Positions 8,645-18,166 are shown, counted from the stretch's first letter. The stretch: 64,000 bases of DNA from SHVO01 sp050250575 (GCA_050250575.1 JBFWOJ010000018.1:7624-71623); one strand, 5' to 3'. Translations and numbers: made by a program. Notes: generated by a model not told the origin, from the sequence alone.

Positions 8645-9709
8645 ATGAATCTTCGCTACGCGGTCGTCACTGTTTCGTTTCTCTTTTCGAGCGTCGCACC
8701 CTTCGGCGCCGCCGCGGCGGGCGACACCTGTCAGCCGGACGTCTTGCACAGCTTGCCGCTCGTTGCATTCCGGGATGGTCGAGCGGGTTTGCCCGTGACT
8801 TTCGGCGAGAAGCAGGGCGCTCTGGTCCTCGATACCACCGCGGTCGCGCAAGGTGGCGATGCGGCGCGCAAGTCCGTGCCCGTAACTGGCGGCCTCGAGA
8901 CTATGACCGCCGTACGCTCGAACTACACCGGCATCGCCGGCACGTTGACGCAAAAGACAGTCGACGAACTTGGTCTGAGCCCCACTGAAACCGGCGCGCG
9001 GTACGGCGGCGCGGGGGGCGGACGACGGGAACTCAAAGTCCTCGTTCCGGACTTCGCCATTCAAGGGCAGAGCCCGTCATCGACGGAATTCCTCATCTCC
9101 ACCGGCGACAGCCGGCTCTCGGAATATGCGGGCACCTTCGCGATCAATAATTTCCGCCAGTTCGATTTCGATTTCGATCTCGATTTTCCCGGAAGGGGCG
9201 CGCGGCTGATTGCGCGCGGAAAGTGCGCCGGCGCACCGGCGGACTGGAGCGCGTCGCCCGTCGCGCGCGTAAGCTTCAGTCTGGACGGCAACGGGTACCT
9301 GGAGATCCCGATCACCTTGGACGGCAAGGAATTCGCGGCGCTGCTCGATACCGGCTCGCCGTCGACGACGCTCGACTTCGGGTCGGCGAGCCGAACATTC
9401 CGCATCAAGGACACGGATGCCGACCTGAAGGCCGTCACGCAAACCGCCGAGGGCCGCACGGTCTACAGCCGCCCCTTCACATCCATCGCCTTCGGCGACG
9501 TCGCGGTCGCCGGTCCCCAGATCCTCCTCGTGCCCGGGTTCAGGGGTAAAAGCGAAGGGGCGCCCACCGGCTCGCGCGTCGATCGCGATCGCCGCGGCGC
9601 TTTGCCGCCGGTGATCGTCGGCATGTCGGTGCTCAGGCAGCTTCGCCTATACTTCGCCTTCGACGAGCGCGTGATCTATATCGCGCGGAGCGATGCTGCG
9701 GCGAAGTGA
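8645..9709 (+). CDS. Exported retropepsin-like aspartyl protease
   Basis: 354 residues from the ATG at 8645, which follows GAGGAGG. A signal peptide (residues about 1-25, ending AAAAG) indicates export. The C-terminal half contains a pepsin/retropepsin active-site motif, ALLDTGSPSTTLDFGS. An equivalent hydrophobic strand in the N-terminal half (GALVLDTTAVA) has DTT in place of DTG, as though the first repeat is degenerate. Bacterial retropepsin-like proteins usually dimerise through a single DTG domain; here one polypeptide seems to hold two repeats with only one intact motif. Substrate unknown. Confidence 0.75.
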   Translation: MNLRYAVVTVSFLFSSVAPFGAAAAGDTCQPDVLHSLPLVAFRDGRAGLPVTFGEKQGALVLDTTAVAQGGDAARKSVPVTGGLETMTAVRSNYTGIAGTLTQKTVDELGLSPTETGARYGGAGGGRRELKVLVPDFAIQGQSPSSTEFLISTGDSRLSEYAGTFAINNFRQFDFDFDLDFPGRGARLIARGKCAGAPADWSASPVARVSFSLDGNGYLEIPITLDGKEFAALLDTGSPSTTLDFGSASRTFRIKDTDADLKAVTQTAEGRTVYSRPFTSIAFGDVAVAGPQILLVPGFRGKSEGAPTGSRVDRDRRGALPPVIVGMSVLRQLRLYFAFDERVIYIARSDAAAK

Positions 9710-9770
9710 GCGATGTCGAGCGCGCGTACAATGGCAACCCGCTGAACGGGGCGCCGGGTCGGCATTGGCG

Positions 9771-11276
9771 TCACTTCCAAATCGGCTTGCCCGACCCCGG
9801 CAGTCCGTAGCTCGCCCACTTCTGCGTGACGAGTTTCACGATCTCCTCGCTCATGGCAATCTTCTCGCCCCACTCGCGCATGGTCTCGCCCGGCAGCTTG
9901 TTCGTCGCATCGAGGCCGATCTTGCCGCCGAGGCCCGGTACCGGTGAGGCGAAGTCTAGATAATCGATCGGTGTATTCTCGATCACGGTGATGTCCCGCG
10001 CCGGGTCCATGCGCGTGGCCATCGCCCACATCACGTCTTTCCAGTCGCGCGCGTTGATATCGGCGTCCACCACGATGACGAACTTGGTGTAGATGAACTG
10101 GCGCAAGAAACTCCACACACCCAGCATCACGCGCTTGGCGTGGCCGGCGTAGGACTTCTTCATGCTCACCACGGCGATCCGGTAACTGCAGCCTTCGGGC
10201 GGCAGCCAGAAGTCGACGATCTCGGGGAATTGCTGCGTCAGCAGCGGAATGAACACTTCGTTCAGCGCTTCGCCCAGAATGCTTGGCTCGTCGGGCGGCC
10301 GGCCGGTGTAAGTCGAAAGGTAGATCGGGTTGCGGCGCATGGTGATGGCCGAGATCTTGAACACCGGGAATTTCTCGACCGCATTGTAGTAGCCGGTGTG
10401 ATCTCCGAACGGGCCTTCGTCGCCGTAATCGTCGAGCATGACGTGGCCTTCGAGCACGATCTCGGCGTCGGCCGGTACTTTGAGGGGCACCGTCTTGCAG
10501 TCGGCGAGCTCGACCTTCCTTCCACGCAGCAGACCGGCGAACTGATATTCCGACAGCGTGTCCGGGACCGGCGTGACGGCGGCGAGGATCGTGCCCGGAT
10601 CGGCGCCAATCACGGCTGCCGCGGGAAGCGGTTCGCGTTTCTTCGTCTTCCAGCGATCGTAGTGCCCCGCCCCGCCGCGCTGCTTCAGCCAACGCATCAG
10701 CGTCGTATCGCGGCCGGTCACCTGCATCCGGTAGATGCCGAGATTGTAGACGTCCCGTTTGTCGTCGCCCGGCCCTTTTGTGACGACAAGAGGCCAGGTG
10801 ATGAGCGGGCTCACGTCGCCCGGCCAGCAGGTCTGGACCGGAATTATGTTGAGATCGATCTGATCGCCGGTCAGCACGATCTCCTGGCACGGCGCGCTGC
10901 CCACCGTCTTCGGTTTCATCGCCATTACGGTCCGCAACAGCGGAAACAGCTCGAGCGCTTCGCGCCAACCACCCGGAGGCTCGGGCTGTTTCAGGAAGGC
11001 CAGCGTCTCGCCGACCTCGCGCAACTGGTGCGGCTCGCGGTCCATCCCCCAGGCCACGCGCTCAACCGTGCCGAACAGATTCGCCAGCACCGGCATGGCA
11101 TACGGCCCGTTCGGTCCCACCACATTTTCAAATAGGAGGGCCGGCCCCCCTTCCGCCAGGACTCGAGTCTGGATTTCGGTGATCTCGAGGTGCGGGGAGA
11201 CCGCCGCTTTCACGCGCACAAGCCGTCCCTCCCGCTCGAGGCGGGTCATGAACTCCCGAAGGGACTGATAGGGCAT
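9771..11276 (-). CDS. ubiD: UbiD family prenylated-FMN decarboxylase (4-hydroxy-3-polyprenylbenzoate decarboxylase)
   Basis: 501 residues from ATG 11276 (MPYQSLREFM), about the length of E. coli UbiD; a 15-residue upstream extension is less likely. Family blocks visible are the N-terminal GGPALLFENVVG, the central YDRWKTKKREPLPAAAVIG, EGPFGDHTGYYN and the C-terminal PGLGGKIGLDATNKLPGE. UbiD uses prenylated FMN made by UbiX to remove the ring carboxylate after prenylation in ubiquinone synthesis. ubiA, which supplies the prenylated substrate, lies 2.6 kb away on the same strand. Confidence 0.93.
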   Translation of the reverse strand: MPYQSLREFMTRLEREGRLVRVKAAVSPHLEITEIQTRVLAEGGPALLFENVVGPNGPYAMPVLANLFGTVERVAWGMDREPHQLREVGETLAFLKQPEPPGGWREALELFPLLRTVMAMKPKTVGSAPCQEIVLTGDQIDLNIIPVQTCWPGDVSPLITWPLVVTKGPGDDKRDVYNLGIYRMQVTGRDTTLMRWLKQRGGAGHYDRWKTKKREPLPAAAVIGADPGTILAAVTPVPDTLSEYQFAGLLRGRKVELADCKTVPLKVPADAEIVLEGHVMLDDYGDEGPFGDHTGYYNAVEKFPVFKISAITMRRNPIYLSTYTGRPPDEPSILGEALNEVFIPLLTQQFPEIVDFWLPPEGCSYRIAVVSMKKSYAGHAKRVMLGVWSFLRQFIYTKFVIVVDADINARDWKDVMWAMATRMDPARDITVIENTPIDYLDFASPVPGLGGKIGLDATNKLPGETMREWGEKIAMSEEIVKLVTQKWASYGLPGSGKPIWK

Positions 11277-11617
11277 GAGCGCGGGCCAGCCTAGGGCTCG
11301 AGGAAAGGGATGGTTGTCCAACCACTTAACGATCCAGTTTGGAAGCCGTCAAGCAAGCGTTCCGGCAGCATCGACGCGCAACCGCTAAGGGAATTAGTTG
11401 CTCTGCCTTGTCGTTCGAGAGCTGTAGTCCTAAGATACGCACCGTTAATCGGGCGTTTGCATTTTTCGGATAACCCGCTGAATGGTCGCGAAAAACGCGA
11501 TCCAAAAATGACACCGGCGGCGGTAGGAGCACCGGCCAAACCGGAAATGTCATCGAAATGTGGGTCGTCGCGCACTCCTTAAATATGGCGTGCCGGCGAG
11601 AAGGGCGGAGAGGGTTA
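11277..11617. other. Intergenic region between ubiD and the HD-GYP gene
   Basis: 341 bases between divergent starts. It presumably holds both promoters. I see no coding frame with a credible start, no strong inverted repeat and no RNA gene. The stretch 11,400-11,480 is more A+T-rich than the flanking genes. Confidence 0.6.
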
Positions 11618-13351
11618 ATGGACGGCGATAGTGGGCGCAGTGCGGCAAGCGGCCTCGAGCGGCTGATCGAGATCGGGCTCGCGCTTTCGGCCGAACGTAA
11701 TCACGACCGCCTGACCGAGCGCATCCTTCTCGAGGCGATCGACATCACCCGCGCCGACGGCGGCACGCTCTACCTGCGTACCGAAGAGAACACCTTGAAG
11801 TTCGTCATCGTGCGCACGGGCTCGCTGAAGATCGCTATGGGCGGCACCACTGGGATTCCCATACCGTTCCCCCCCGTGCGCATGTACAAGGCCGACACCA
11901 ACGAGCCGAATTTCAGCAACGTCTCGGCCGCCTGCGCCCTCAAGAAAGAAGCCATCAACATCGAGGACGCCTATACCGCCGAAGGCTTCGACTTCTCCGG
12001 CACCAAGAAATTCGACCAGGGCACGGGCTACCGCTCGAAATCGTTCCTGTGCATTCCACTCAAAAACTATTCCGAAGAAGTCACCGGTGTGCTGCAGCTC
12101 ATCAACGCGCAGGACGCCGGGGGCAACGTTATTCCGTTCTCGAAGGAAGTGCAGCGCACCGTCGAAGCCCTGGCCTCACAGGCCGCCGTCGCTATCGACA
12201 ACCAGAACCTGATCGAAGCGCAGAAAGCCCTGATGGACAGCCTCATCAAGGTGATGGCGCATGCGATTGACGCCAAGTCGCCCTATACCGGCGGTCACTG
12301 CCAGCGCGTGCCCGAGCTCACCAAGATGCTGGCCAGCAAGGCGCAGGCCGCGACCGAGGGGCCGTTCAAGGATTTCAAGCTCGACGAACAGCAATGGTAC
12401 GAGTTGCACGTTGCCGCGTGGTTGCACGACATCGGCAAGGTCACGACGCCGGAATACGTGGTCGACAAGGCGACCAAGCTCCAGACCATCTACGATCGCA
12501 TCCATGAGATCCGTACGCGCTTCGAGATCCTGCGCCGCGACGCCGAGATCAAGATGCTGAAGTCGATCGCCAAGGGAAAGAACGCGCGCATCGAGCGTAA
12601 GAAGTTCAAGGACCGCTGCGAAGAGCTGAAGAAGCAGTGGGAGTTCGTGGCCGAGAACAATCTCGGCGGCGAATTCATGTCGGCCGAGAAGCAGGAGAAG
12701 GTGAAAGAGATCGGCAGGCAGAAGTACTACCGCTACTTCGACCGTAGGCTCGGTCTGTCGTGGACCGAGAGCAAGCTCCTGGACAAGGCTCCGCCGCCGC
12801 CGGAAGGTTGGGAACAGCTCATGGCCGATCTGCCGGAGCACGCCGAGGCCGAATACCATCTCGGCGAAGTCCTCAACATGTGCATCCAGCGCGGCACGCT
12901 CAATGACGATGAGCGGCGCAAGATCAACGATCATATCGTGCTGACGATCGAGATGCTGAAGGAGATGCCCTTTCCGAAGCACCTCAAAAAGGTGCCCGAG
13001 TATGCCGGCGGCCACCACGAGAAGATCGACGGCACCGGCTATCCCAACAGGCTCACCGGCGATCAGATGAGCTGGCCGGCGAAGATGATGGCGGTCGCCG
13101 ACATCTTCGAAGCGCTGACCGCCGCGGACCGCCCGTACAAGAAGGCGAAGACGCTTTCGGAAAGCCTCAAAATCCTGTCCTTCATGAAGAAGGACAAACA
13201 CGTCGATCCGGATTTGTTCGAACTGTTCTTAAGGTCTGGGGCTTACCTCGAATACGCCGAGCAGTTCCTGAGACCCGAGCAGATCGACAAGGTGGACATC
13301 AACCAGTACCTCCAGCCGCCACAGCCCAAACCCGCGCAAGCGGCGGAGTAA
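11618..13351 (+). CDS. GAF / HD-GYP domain protein (probable cyclic-di-GMP phosphodiesterase)
   Basis: 577 residues from ATG 11618. Residues about 15-195 form a GAF sensor domain (ERNHDRLTERILLEAIDITR to AAVAIDNQNLI). Then comes an HD-GYP domain: GGHCQRVPELT, the HD pair in WLHDIGKVTTPEYVVDK and, far downstream, GGHHEKIDGTGYPNRLTG, carrying HHE and GYP. HD-GYP enzymes linearise c-di-GMP. An oddity is an insertion of about 165 residues between the HD pair and the HHE/GYP part, charged and mostly helical (12,485-12,990). No signal peptide or membrane segment is seen, so it is a cytosolic sensor. Confidence 0.9.
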   Translation: MDGDSGRSAASGLERLIEIGLALSAERNHDRLTERILLEAIDITRADGGTLYLRTEENTLKFVIVRTGSLKIAMGGTTGIPIPFPPVRMYKADTNEPNFSNVSAACALKKEAINIEDAYTAEGFDFSGTKKFDQGTGYRSKSFLCIPLKNYSEEVTGVLQLINAQDAGGNVIPFSKEVQRTVEALASQAAVAIDNQNLIEAQKALMDSLIKVMAHAIDAKSPYTGGHCQRVPELTKMLASKAQAATEGPFKDFKLDEQQWYELHVAAWLHDIGKVTTPEYVVDKATKLQTIYDRIHEIRTRFEILRRDAEIKMLKSIAKGKNARIERKKFKDRCEELKKQWEFVAENNLGGEFMSAEKQEKVKEIGRQKYYRYFDRRLGLSWTESKLLDKAPPPPEGWEQLMADLPEHAEAEYHLGEVLNMCIQRGTLNDDERRKINDHIVLTIEMLKEMPFPKHLKKVPEYAGGHHEKIDGTGYPNRLTGDQMSWPAKMMAVADIFEALTAADRPYKKAKTLSESLKILSFMKKDKHVDPDLFELFLRSGAYLEYAEQFLRPEQIDKVDINQYLQPPQPKPAQAAE

Positions 13352-13416
13352 ACGGAATCCTCGCGGCCTGACGGCCGCAAGCATGACGAAGTGCTCCCGG
13401 CGATTCATTAAAACCT

Positions 13417-13878
13417 CTAGAGGCGCTTCTCCATCTTGAAGTTGTCGTAGGTCTGTCCGCTGACCGTGACCTTCTGCGGTGTAACAACGACAAATCCGCG
13501 CGCTTCGAAGAAGGGCCGCGCCGTAAGACTGACTTCGGAGTGGAGACTCGCGACACCTCGACGCCGAGCTTCCTCCTCGAGGGCGCTCAAGAGGGCGCTG
13601 GCCACGCCGCGTCTTAGATAGTCGGCGTGGACGTACATACAGTCCACATACCCGGCGGCGCCGAGGTTGGTGAACCCTGCAAGGAATCCTCCCACGAAGC
13701 CGACCCATGTGGAGGTCGTCTCTCCGAAGCGGCGCGCTTGGACGATCGGGTCCTGAGAATTTGCCACCCAGGCGTCGATCTGTGCCGGCGTGTAGTGCCG
13801 CGAGGCGACACCGCGGATCGCGGACCGCCGCACCTCCATCAACGCGAGGAGGTCGTCGGCACAGAACCGCCTTACCAT
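13417..13878 (-). CDS. GNAT family N-acetyltransferase
   Basis: 153 residues. The acetyl-CoA loop is visible as YLRRGVASALLSALEEEARRRG, and the fold ends with FFEARGFVVV, both typical of GNAT. The start ATG at 13878 shares bases with the stop of ubiA (TAATG), so it is translationally coupled to ubiA and transcribed with it. The substrate is unknown. An in-frame extension further upstream is the shadow of ubiA. Confidence 0.88.
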   Translation of the reverse strand: MVRRFCADDLLALMEVRRSAIRGVASRHYTPAQIDAWVANSQDPIVQARRFGETTSTWVGFVGGFLAGFTNLGAAGYVDCMYVHADYLRRGVASALLSALEEEARRRGVASLHSEVSLTARPFFEARGFVVVTPQKVTVSGQTYDNFKMEKRL

Positions 13879-14885
13879 TACTCCGGGCACACCAGCTCTT
13901 CCGGATTGTTGACGTAGCGGATGCAGGCGGGCTTTTCGCCGAAGAACGTCGCGTCGACCCAGCGGGGCACGCGGTAGGCAAGGTTGTGCGCGAGCAGCGC
14001 GGCCAGGATTAGAAGGCCGAAATCGCGGTTCGACTTGAAGATACGAAGGCAGGTCGTGGGGCTGTCGATCGCGAGCGCCTTGATCTGCCAGGCGAGGTGT
14101 CCGGCGGCGAAGCACACCAGCACCTTGGGCCACGGGCCCACCATCAACGGCCATGAGGCGGTGAGGATCAAAGCGAACGCGAGCACATAGCACGCCGCCA
14201 CGAACGGCCGTGTCGCCTGCCCGAGGGCGAGGGCGGAGGACTTCACCCCGATCAGCGCATCGTCATCCTTGTCCTGGTGGGCGTAGATCGTGTCGTAGCC
14301 CAGGGTCCAGAAGAAACACCCCGCGTATAGGATCAATGCATCTGTCTGGATGGTGCCCCGGGCGGCCGCCCAGCCCAGCAGGGCGCCCCAATTGAACGTC
14401 AGCCCCAGCCACGCCTGCGGCCAGTAGGTAATTCGCTTCATGAAAGGATAGATCGCGATCAGGATCAGCGAGGCGCAGCCGACGCCCACCGCATACCAAT
14501 TGAACTGGAGAAGGATGGTGAGCCCGCCGGCAAGCTGCACCGCGAGGAACACAAACGCGGCGCGTACGCTGATCTCCCCGGCCGGAATCGGACGGGTGCG
14601 GGTACGCGCTACCTTGGCGTCGTAGTCGCGGTCGACGATGTCGTTGAGCGTGCAACCCGCGCCGCGCATCAGCACGGCTCCCGCCAGGAACAGGATCATC
14701 AGCGTCGTATTGGGCTCGCCGCGCCCCGCAAGCGTGATCGACCACCAGCCGGGGATGAGCAGGAGCCAGAAGCCGATCGGCCGGTCGAGGCGCATCAGGC
14801 GCGCGTACGCCCGCAACCGGCGCGGCAGCAACCGGTCGATCCAACCTCCCTGGACGATGTCTGTACTTGAAGCGGTGGGGCTCAT
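13878..14885 (-). CDS. ubiA: 4-hydroxybenzoate polyprenyltransferase
   Basis: 335 residues from ATG 14885. The first Asp-rich motif NDIVDRDYD with the following RTRTRPIPAG, and the second (YDTIYAHQDKDDD), bind the Mg-diphosphate of the prenyl donor. Several hydrophobic helices fit the eight-to-nine-helix UbiA fold in the inner membrane. The enzyme attaches the polyprenyl tail to 4-hydroxybenzoate in ubiquinone synthesis. An upstream start at 14903 would overlap rsmE, which is divergent; the chosen start leaves a 12-base spacer that must carry both ribosome sites. Confidence 0.93.
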   Translation of the reverse strand: MSPTASSTDIVQGGWIDRLLPRRLRAYARLMRLDRPIGFWLLLIPGWWSITLAGRGEPNTTLMILFLAGAVLMRGAGCTLNDIVDRDYDAKVARTRTRPIPAGEISVRAAFVFLAVQLAGGLTILLQFNWYAVGVGCASLILIAIYPFMKRITYWPQAWLGLTFNWGALLGWAAARGTIQTDALILYAGCFFWTLGYDTIYAHQDKDDDALIGVKSSALALGQATRPFVAACYVLAFALILTASWPLMVGPWPKVLVCFAAGHLAWQIKALAIDSPTTCLRIFKSNRDFGLLILAALLAHNLAYRVPRWVDATFFGEKPACIRYVNNPEELVCPE

Positions 14886-14897
14886 GGAGGCTACACT

Positions 14898-15653
14898 ATG
14901 CAAATGTCCAAGCCTGCCGCACCAAAAATCCGCCTCTTCGTCGACGGCGCTCTTTCCCTAGGCGCGTCCGTAGCCGCAAGCGAGGCGCAGGCGCATTACC
15001 TGCTTCATGTCATGCGGCGCGCTTCGTCCGATCCGGTGGCATTATTCAACGGACGCGACGGCGAATGGCGCGCGAAGGTGCAGATGCCCTCGAAGAAACA
15101 CGTCGTCTTCGAGGTCGAGGAACAGCTTCGTCCTCAATCCCCAAGTCCCGATCTTTGGCTCGCTTTCGCGCCGGTGAAGCGCATCGATGCGGTGGTTGAG
15201 AAGGCGAGCGAGCTCGGCGCCGCGGCGCTGCTTCCGGTGATGACGCGGCGCACGGATGTCAGCCGTATCAACTTCGACCGGATGCGCGCGATCGCCATCG
15301 AAGCCGCCGAACAATGCGAGCGGCTGTCCATCCCGGTGATCCAACCGGCGCAGGATTTCGACTCTTTCCTGCGCGGCTGGCCGGCGGCGCGCCGGCTGTA
15401 TTTCCTGGACGAAACCGGACAAGGCGCGCCCATCGCACGCGCGTTACAGGAAGAAGTCACGCAATCGTGCGCTTTTCTTGTGGGTCCCGAAGGCGGCTTC
15501 ACGGAATCGGAGCTTGACGCTCTCAGGCAAGTCCCGTCTGCTAAGGGCGTCAGCCTCGGTCCTCGCATCTTGCGCGCGGAGACGGCCGCTTTGGCGGCTT
15601 TGGCCTGTTGGCAGGCGCTGCGCGGCGATTGGGCAGGCTTAGCCGAGGGCTAG
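14898..15653 (+). CDS. rsmE: 16S rRNA (uracil-1498-N3)-methyltransferase
   Basis: 251 residues, the usual RsmE length. The SPOUT-class trefoil-knot motifs are clear: FLVGPEGGFTESELDAL and LGPRILRAETAALAAL near the C-terminus bind S-adenosylmethionine. The N-terminal PUA-like part has HYLLHVMRRASSDPVALFNG. RsmE methylates U1498 of 16S rRNA in the assembled small subunit. The second ATG at 14904 is an alternative start. ubiA, rsmE and gshA occur together in many alphaproteobacteria. Confidence 0.94.
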   Translation: MQMSKPAAPKIRLFVDGALSLGASVAASEAQAHYLLHVMRRASSDPVALFNGRDGEWRAKVQMPSKKHVVFEVEEQLRPQSPSPDLWLAFAPVKRIDAVVEKASELGAAALLPVMTRRTDVSRINFDRMRAIAIEAAEQCERLSIPVIQPAQDFDSFLRGWPAARRLYFLDETGQGAPIARALQEEVTQSCAFLVGPEGGFTESELDALRQVPSAKGVSLGPRILRAETAALAALACWQALRGDWAGLAEG

Positions 15654-15713
15654 CCGCCCGCGCGCCGATACCTTAAGTAACCCGCCACTCCTCCTTCAGG
15701 GCGTTTCCCGTAC

Positions 15714-17078
15714 ATGACGTCGTTCCGTTCCGAAAAAGCCGATCCGATCACGTCAAAGGCACAGCTCGTCGAGACGCTCGCGGCCGGGTCGAAGCCTAAG
15801 GACCAGTGGCGCGTCGGCACCGAACACGAAAAGTTCCCCTACTATAAGGAAACGTTCCGGCCCGTGCCCTACGACGGCGACCGCGGAATCAGGGCTCTGC
15901 TCGAAGGCCTCACGCGCTTTGGCTGGGAAGGCGTCCCCGAGAACGGCAACCTCATATCCCTGCGCAGCAAGGGGAAGGGCACTGTTTCGCTGGAACCCGG
16001 CGGGCAGTTTGAGCTCTCCGGCGCGCCGCTGGACAATATCCACCAGACCTGCGGCGAGATCGCAGAACACCTGGCGCAGGTGAAGACGGTCGGGGATGAG
16101 CTCGGCATCGGCATGCTCGGCCTCGGCTTCACCCCGAACTGGACACGCGAGGACATTCCTTGGATGCCGAAGGGCCGCTACCAGATCATGCGCGACTATA
16201 TGCCCAAGGTCGGCACCATGGGCATCGACATGATGACCCGCACCTGCACGGTGCAGGCCAACCTCGATTACGGCTCCGAAGCCGACATGGTGAAGAAGCT
16301 GCGTGTGGCGCTCGCGCTGCAGCCTCTGGCCACCGCCCTGTGGGCCAACTCGCCCTTCACCGAAGGCAGACCCAACGGCGCCCTGTCGCTGCGCGGCATC
16401 ATCTGGAAGAACACCGATCCGGCGCGCACCGGCCTGCTGCCGTTTGCCTTTGAAGACGGCATGGGCTTCGAACGCTACGTCGATTACCTGCTCGACGTGC
16501 CCATGTATTTCGTCTTTCGTGGCCGCCACATCGACGTTGCAGGAAAATCGTTCCGCGACTTCATGGCGGGCAAGCTGACCGCGCTGCCAGGGCAGATCCC
16601 GACCATCGCGGACTGGTTCGATCACATGTCGACTGCGTTCCCGGAGGCCCGGGTGAAAAATTACATCGAAGTCCGCGGTGCGGACTGCGGCTCGCGCCAA
16701 CGCCTCTGCGCCCTACCTGCCTTCTGGGCGGGCCTTTTGTACGACACCAGCGCTCTGGACGGCGCCTGGGACCTGGTCAAGGCTTGGAGCGCTGAGGAAC
16801 GTGCCTCGTTCTACCGCGATGCGCCCACGCAGGGCCTGAAGACGCGCGTGGCCGGTCGCACGGCGCAGGACCTCGCGCGCGACGCTCTCGATCTCGCCGA
16901 AGTCGGCCTGAAAGCGCGCAACCGGGTGAATTCGCAAGGCCAGGATGAAGCGAAGTTCCTCACGCCGATGCGCGAAATCGCCGCCTCGGGAATAACGCCG
17001 GCCGAGCACATGCTTGATCTCTATCACGGCGCCTGGCAGGGCGACGTCACTAAGGCCTATCAGGCCTTCAGCTACTAG
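15714..17078 (+). CDS. gshA: Glutamate-cysteine ligase (alphaproteobacterial/plant type)
   Basis: 454 residues. The N-terminal WRVGTEHEKFPY and the LEPGGQFELSGAPL block belong to the GCS2 plant-like family, as do MDMMTRTCTVQANLDYGSE-type residues near position 170 (seen as GIDMMTRTCTVQANLDYG). The enzyme makes gamma-glutamylcysteine with ATP, the first step in glutathione synthesis, in the cytosol. It begins 60 bases after rsmE and ends 10 bases before the chorismate mutase start, so the three genes are probably cotranscribed. Confidence 0.94.
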   Translation: MTSFRSEKADPITSKAQLVETLAAGSKPKDQWRVGTEHEKFPYYKETFRPVPYDGDRGIRALLEGLTRFGWEGVPENGNLISLRSKGKGTVSLEPGGQFELSGAPLDNIHQTCGEIAEHLAQVKTVGDELGIGMLGLGFTPNWTREDIPWMPKGRYQIMRDYMPKVGTMGIDMMTRTCTVQANLDYGSEADMVKKLRVALALQPLATALWANSPFTEGRPNGALSLRGIIWKNTDPARTGLLPFAFEDGMGFERYVDYLLDVPMYFVFRGRHIDVAGKSFRDFMAGKLTALPGQIPTIADWFDHMSTAFPEARVKNYIEVRGADCGSRQRLCALPAFWAGLLYDTSALDGAWDLVKAWSAEERASFYRDAPTQGLKTRVAGRTAQDLARDALDLAEVGLKARNRVNSQGQDEAKFLTPMREIAASGITPAEHMLDLYHGAWQGDVTKAYQAFSY

Positions 17079-17088
17079 GACACCTCCG

Positions 17089-17478
17089 ATGGCCGGCAAG
17101 AAAGCGAAACGAAAGATCAGGGCGAGGCGGCCCCCCCCGCGCAAGCGCAAACCCGCACCGGGCGGCGCAAAAGGCAAGACGGCGAGAAGCTTCAAATCCC
17201 TGACCGAGGTGCGCAAGGCCATCGATGCCATCGACTGCAAGCTCGTGCCGCTTCTCGTCGAGCGGTTGTCGTATGTCACCCAGGCCGCGCAGTTCAAACC
17301 GTCCATGGAGGGCGTGATCGTGCTCGACCGGGTCGAGGAAGTGGTCGAGAACGCGAAGCGGCTTGCCGCCGCCGCGGGCGGGAACTCCGCCACGATCGAA
17401 GTCGTATATCGTGCTCTGATTGATGCCTTTACCGCCGACGAGCAGCAGCGCTGGCGCGAACTGCACCCTCGTTCCTAA
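17089..17478 (+). CDS. Chorismate mutase (AroQ class, type II)
   Basis: 129 residues from ATG 17089. The first 40 residues are very basic (KKAKRKIRARRPPPRKRKP), then a single AroQ helical domain: EVRKAIDAIDCKLVPLLVER, YVTQAAQFK and VVYRALIDAF. The arginine/lysine and glutamate positions expected to bind the dicarboxylate are largely in place. The enzyme converts chorismate to prephenate for Phe/Tyr synthesis. The basic tail is unusual for this family and its role is unknown. The 3' end overlaps the convergent hemerythrin gene by 50 bases. Confidence 0.8.
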   Translation: MAGKKAKRKIRARRPPPRKRKPAPGGAKGKTARSFKSLTEVRKAIDAIDCKLVPLLVERLSYVTQAAQFKPSMEGVIVLDRVEEVVENAKRLAAAAGGNSATIEVVYRALIDAFTADEQQRWRELHPRS

Positions 17479-18013
17479 GTCCCAGGAGGCCGGTCACCGG
17501 TCGCGCCGGATGATTCATCCAGGCGCTATGGGTTTTCTGCGAAGCTTGGTCGATCTCCGTCCAGTCTTCCTCAGCCAGATGTTCGAGCGCCAGCCGGAAC
17601 ACCACCGTCTCTTCGTCGCGCATATGGTCGCGCTTCAAGGTGATGAAGCTGCGTGCGCTTGCGCAAAACGGCAAGCGCCACTTCGGCGGATCGAGAAACA
17701 GATTGCGCATCATCATCGCGAGTTCGCCGATACCCTCGACAATGCGTTCGTGCTGCGCGACGCCCCCGCCCCGCGCGGCCGCTTCTGGCGCGCGAAGCTT
17801 GAGTTTGGTTACAAGGCTCTCTTCGATCGGGTGATGATAGCTTTTTGGGAAGTGGGCGAAATACTGCACCCCTCTGCCCAGGACGTCCGAATTCGCCTCA
17901 TGGTATTGCGCCACCGAATTCACCTCGCGTTCGAGCGCGTTCAAGGCGAGGCGTATGTCGATGTGGTCCTGCGCCAGGCGGCGTAAGGCCTCGGGATAGT
18001 GCGTCCGGCTCAT
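17429..18013 (-). CDS. Hemerythrin-like HHE cation-binding domain protein
   Basis: 194 residues from ATG 18013. Iron-type ligands of a four-helix hemerythrin-like bundle are spread through it: DHIDIRLALN, SYHHPIEESL, QHERIVEGI and KRDHMRDEE. Such proteins bind a di-iron centre and sense or store oxygen/NO or protect iron-sulphur clusters; which applies here is not shown by sequence. Its C-terminal codons are antisense to the last 50 bases of the chorismate mutase gene. The longer upstream frame to 18298 overlaps the pfk start region and is rejected. Confidence 0.8.
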   Translation of the reverse strand: MSRTHYPEALRRLAQDHIDIRLALNALEREVNSVAQYHEANSDVLGRGVQYFAHFPKSYHHPIEESLVTKLKLRAPEAAARGGGVAQHERIVEGIGELAMMMRNLFLDPPKWRLPFCASARSFITLKRDHMRDEETVVFRLALEHLAEEDWTEIDQASQKTHSAWMNHPARPVTGLLGLRNEGAVRASAAARRR

Positions 18014-18166
18014 GGGGCGGAGCTTAGGCGCGCTGCCCGCCCGCGCCTTGACGCGCGTCAACAACCGACTGCGCGGAACAAAAGCCTTTATGCCCGGTTG
18101 CAAGGAGGTCGCGACCTGGGGGAACCTTAGCATCTTCGTTCTGAGCCGAATTGAGCTAGGTGAAAC

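Noticed and set aside
13363..13378. GCGGCC/GGCCGC hairpin between the HD-GYP and GNAT genes
   Set aside because: Strong stem but no T tract on either side, so not called a terminator.
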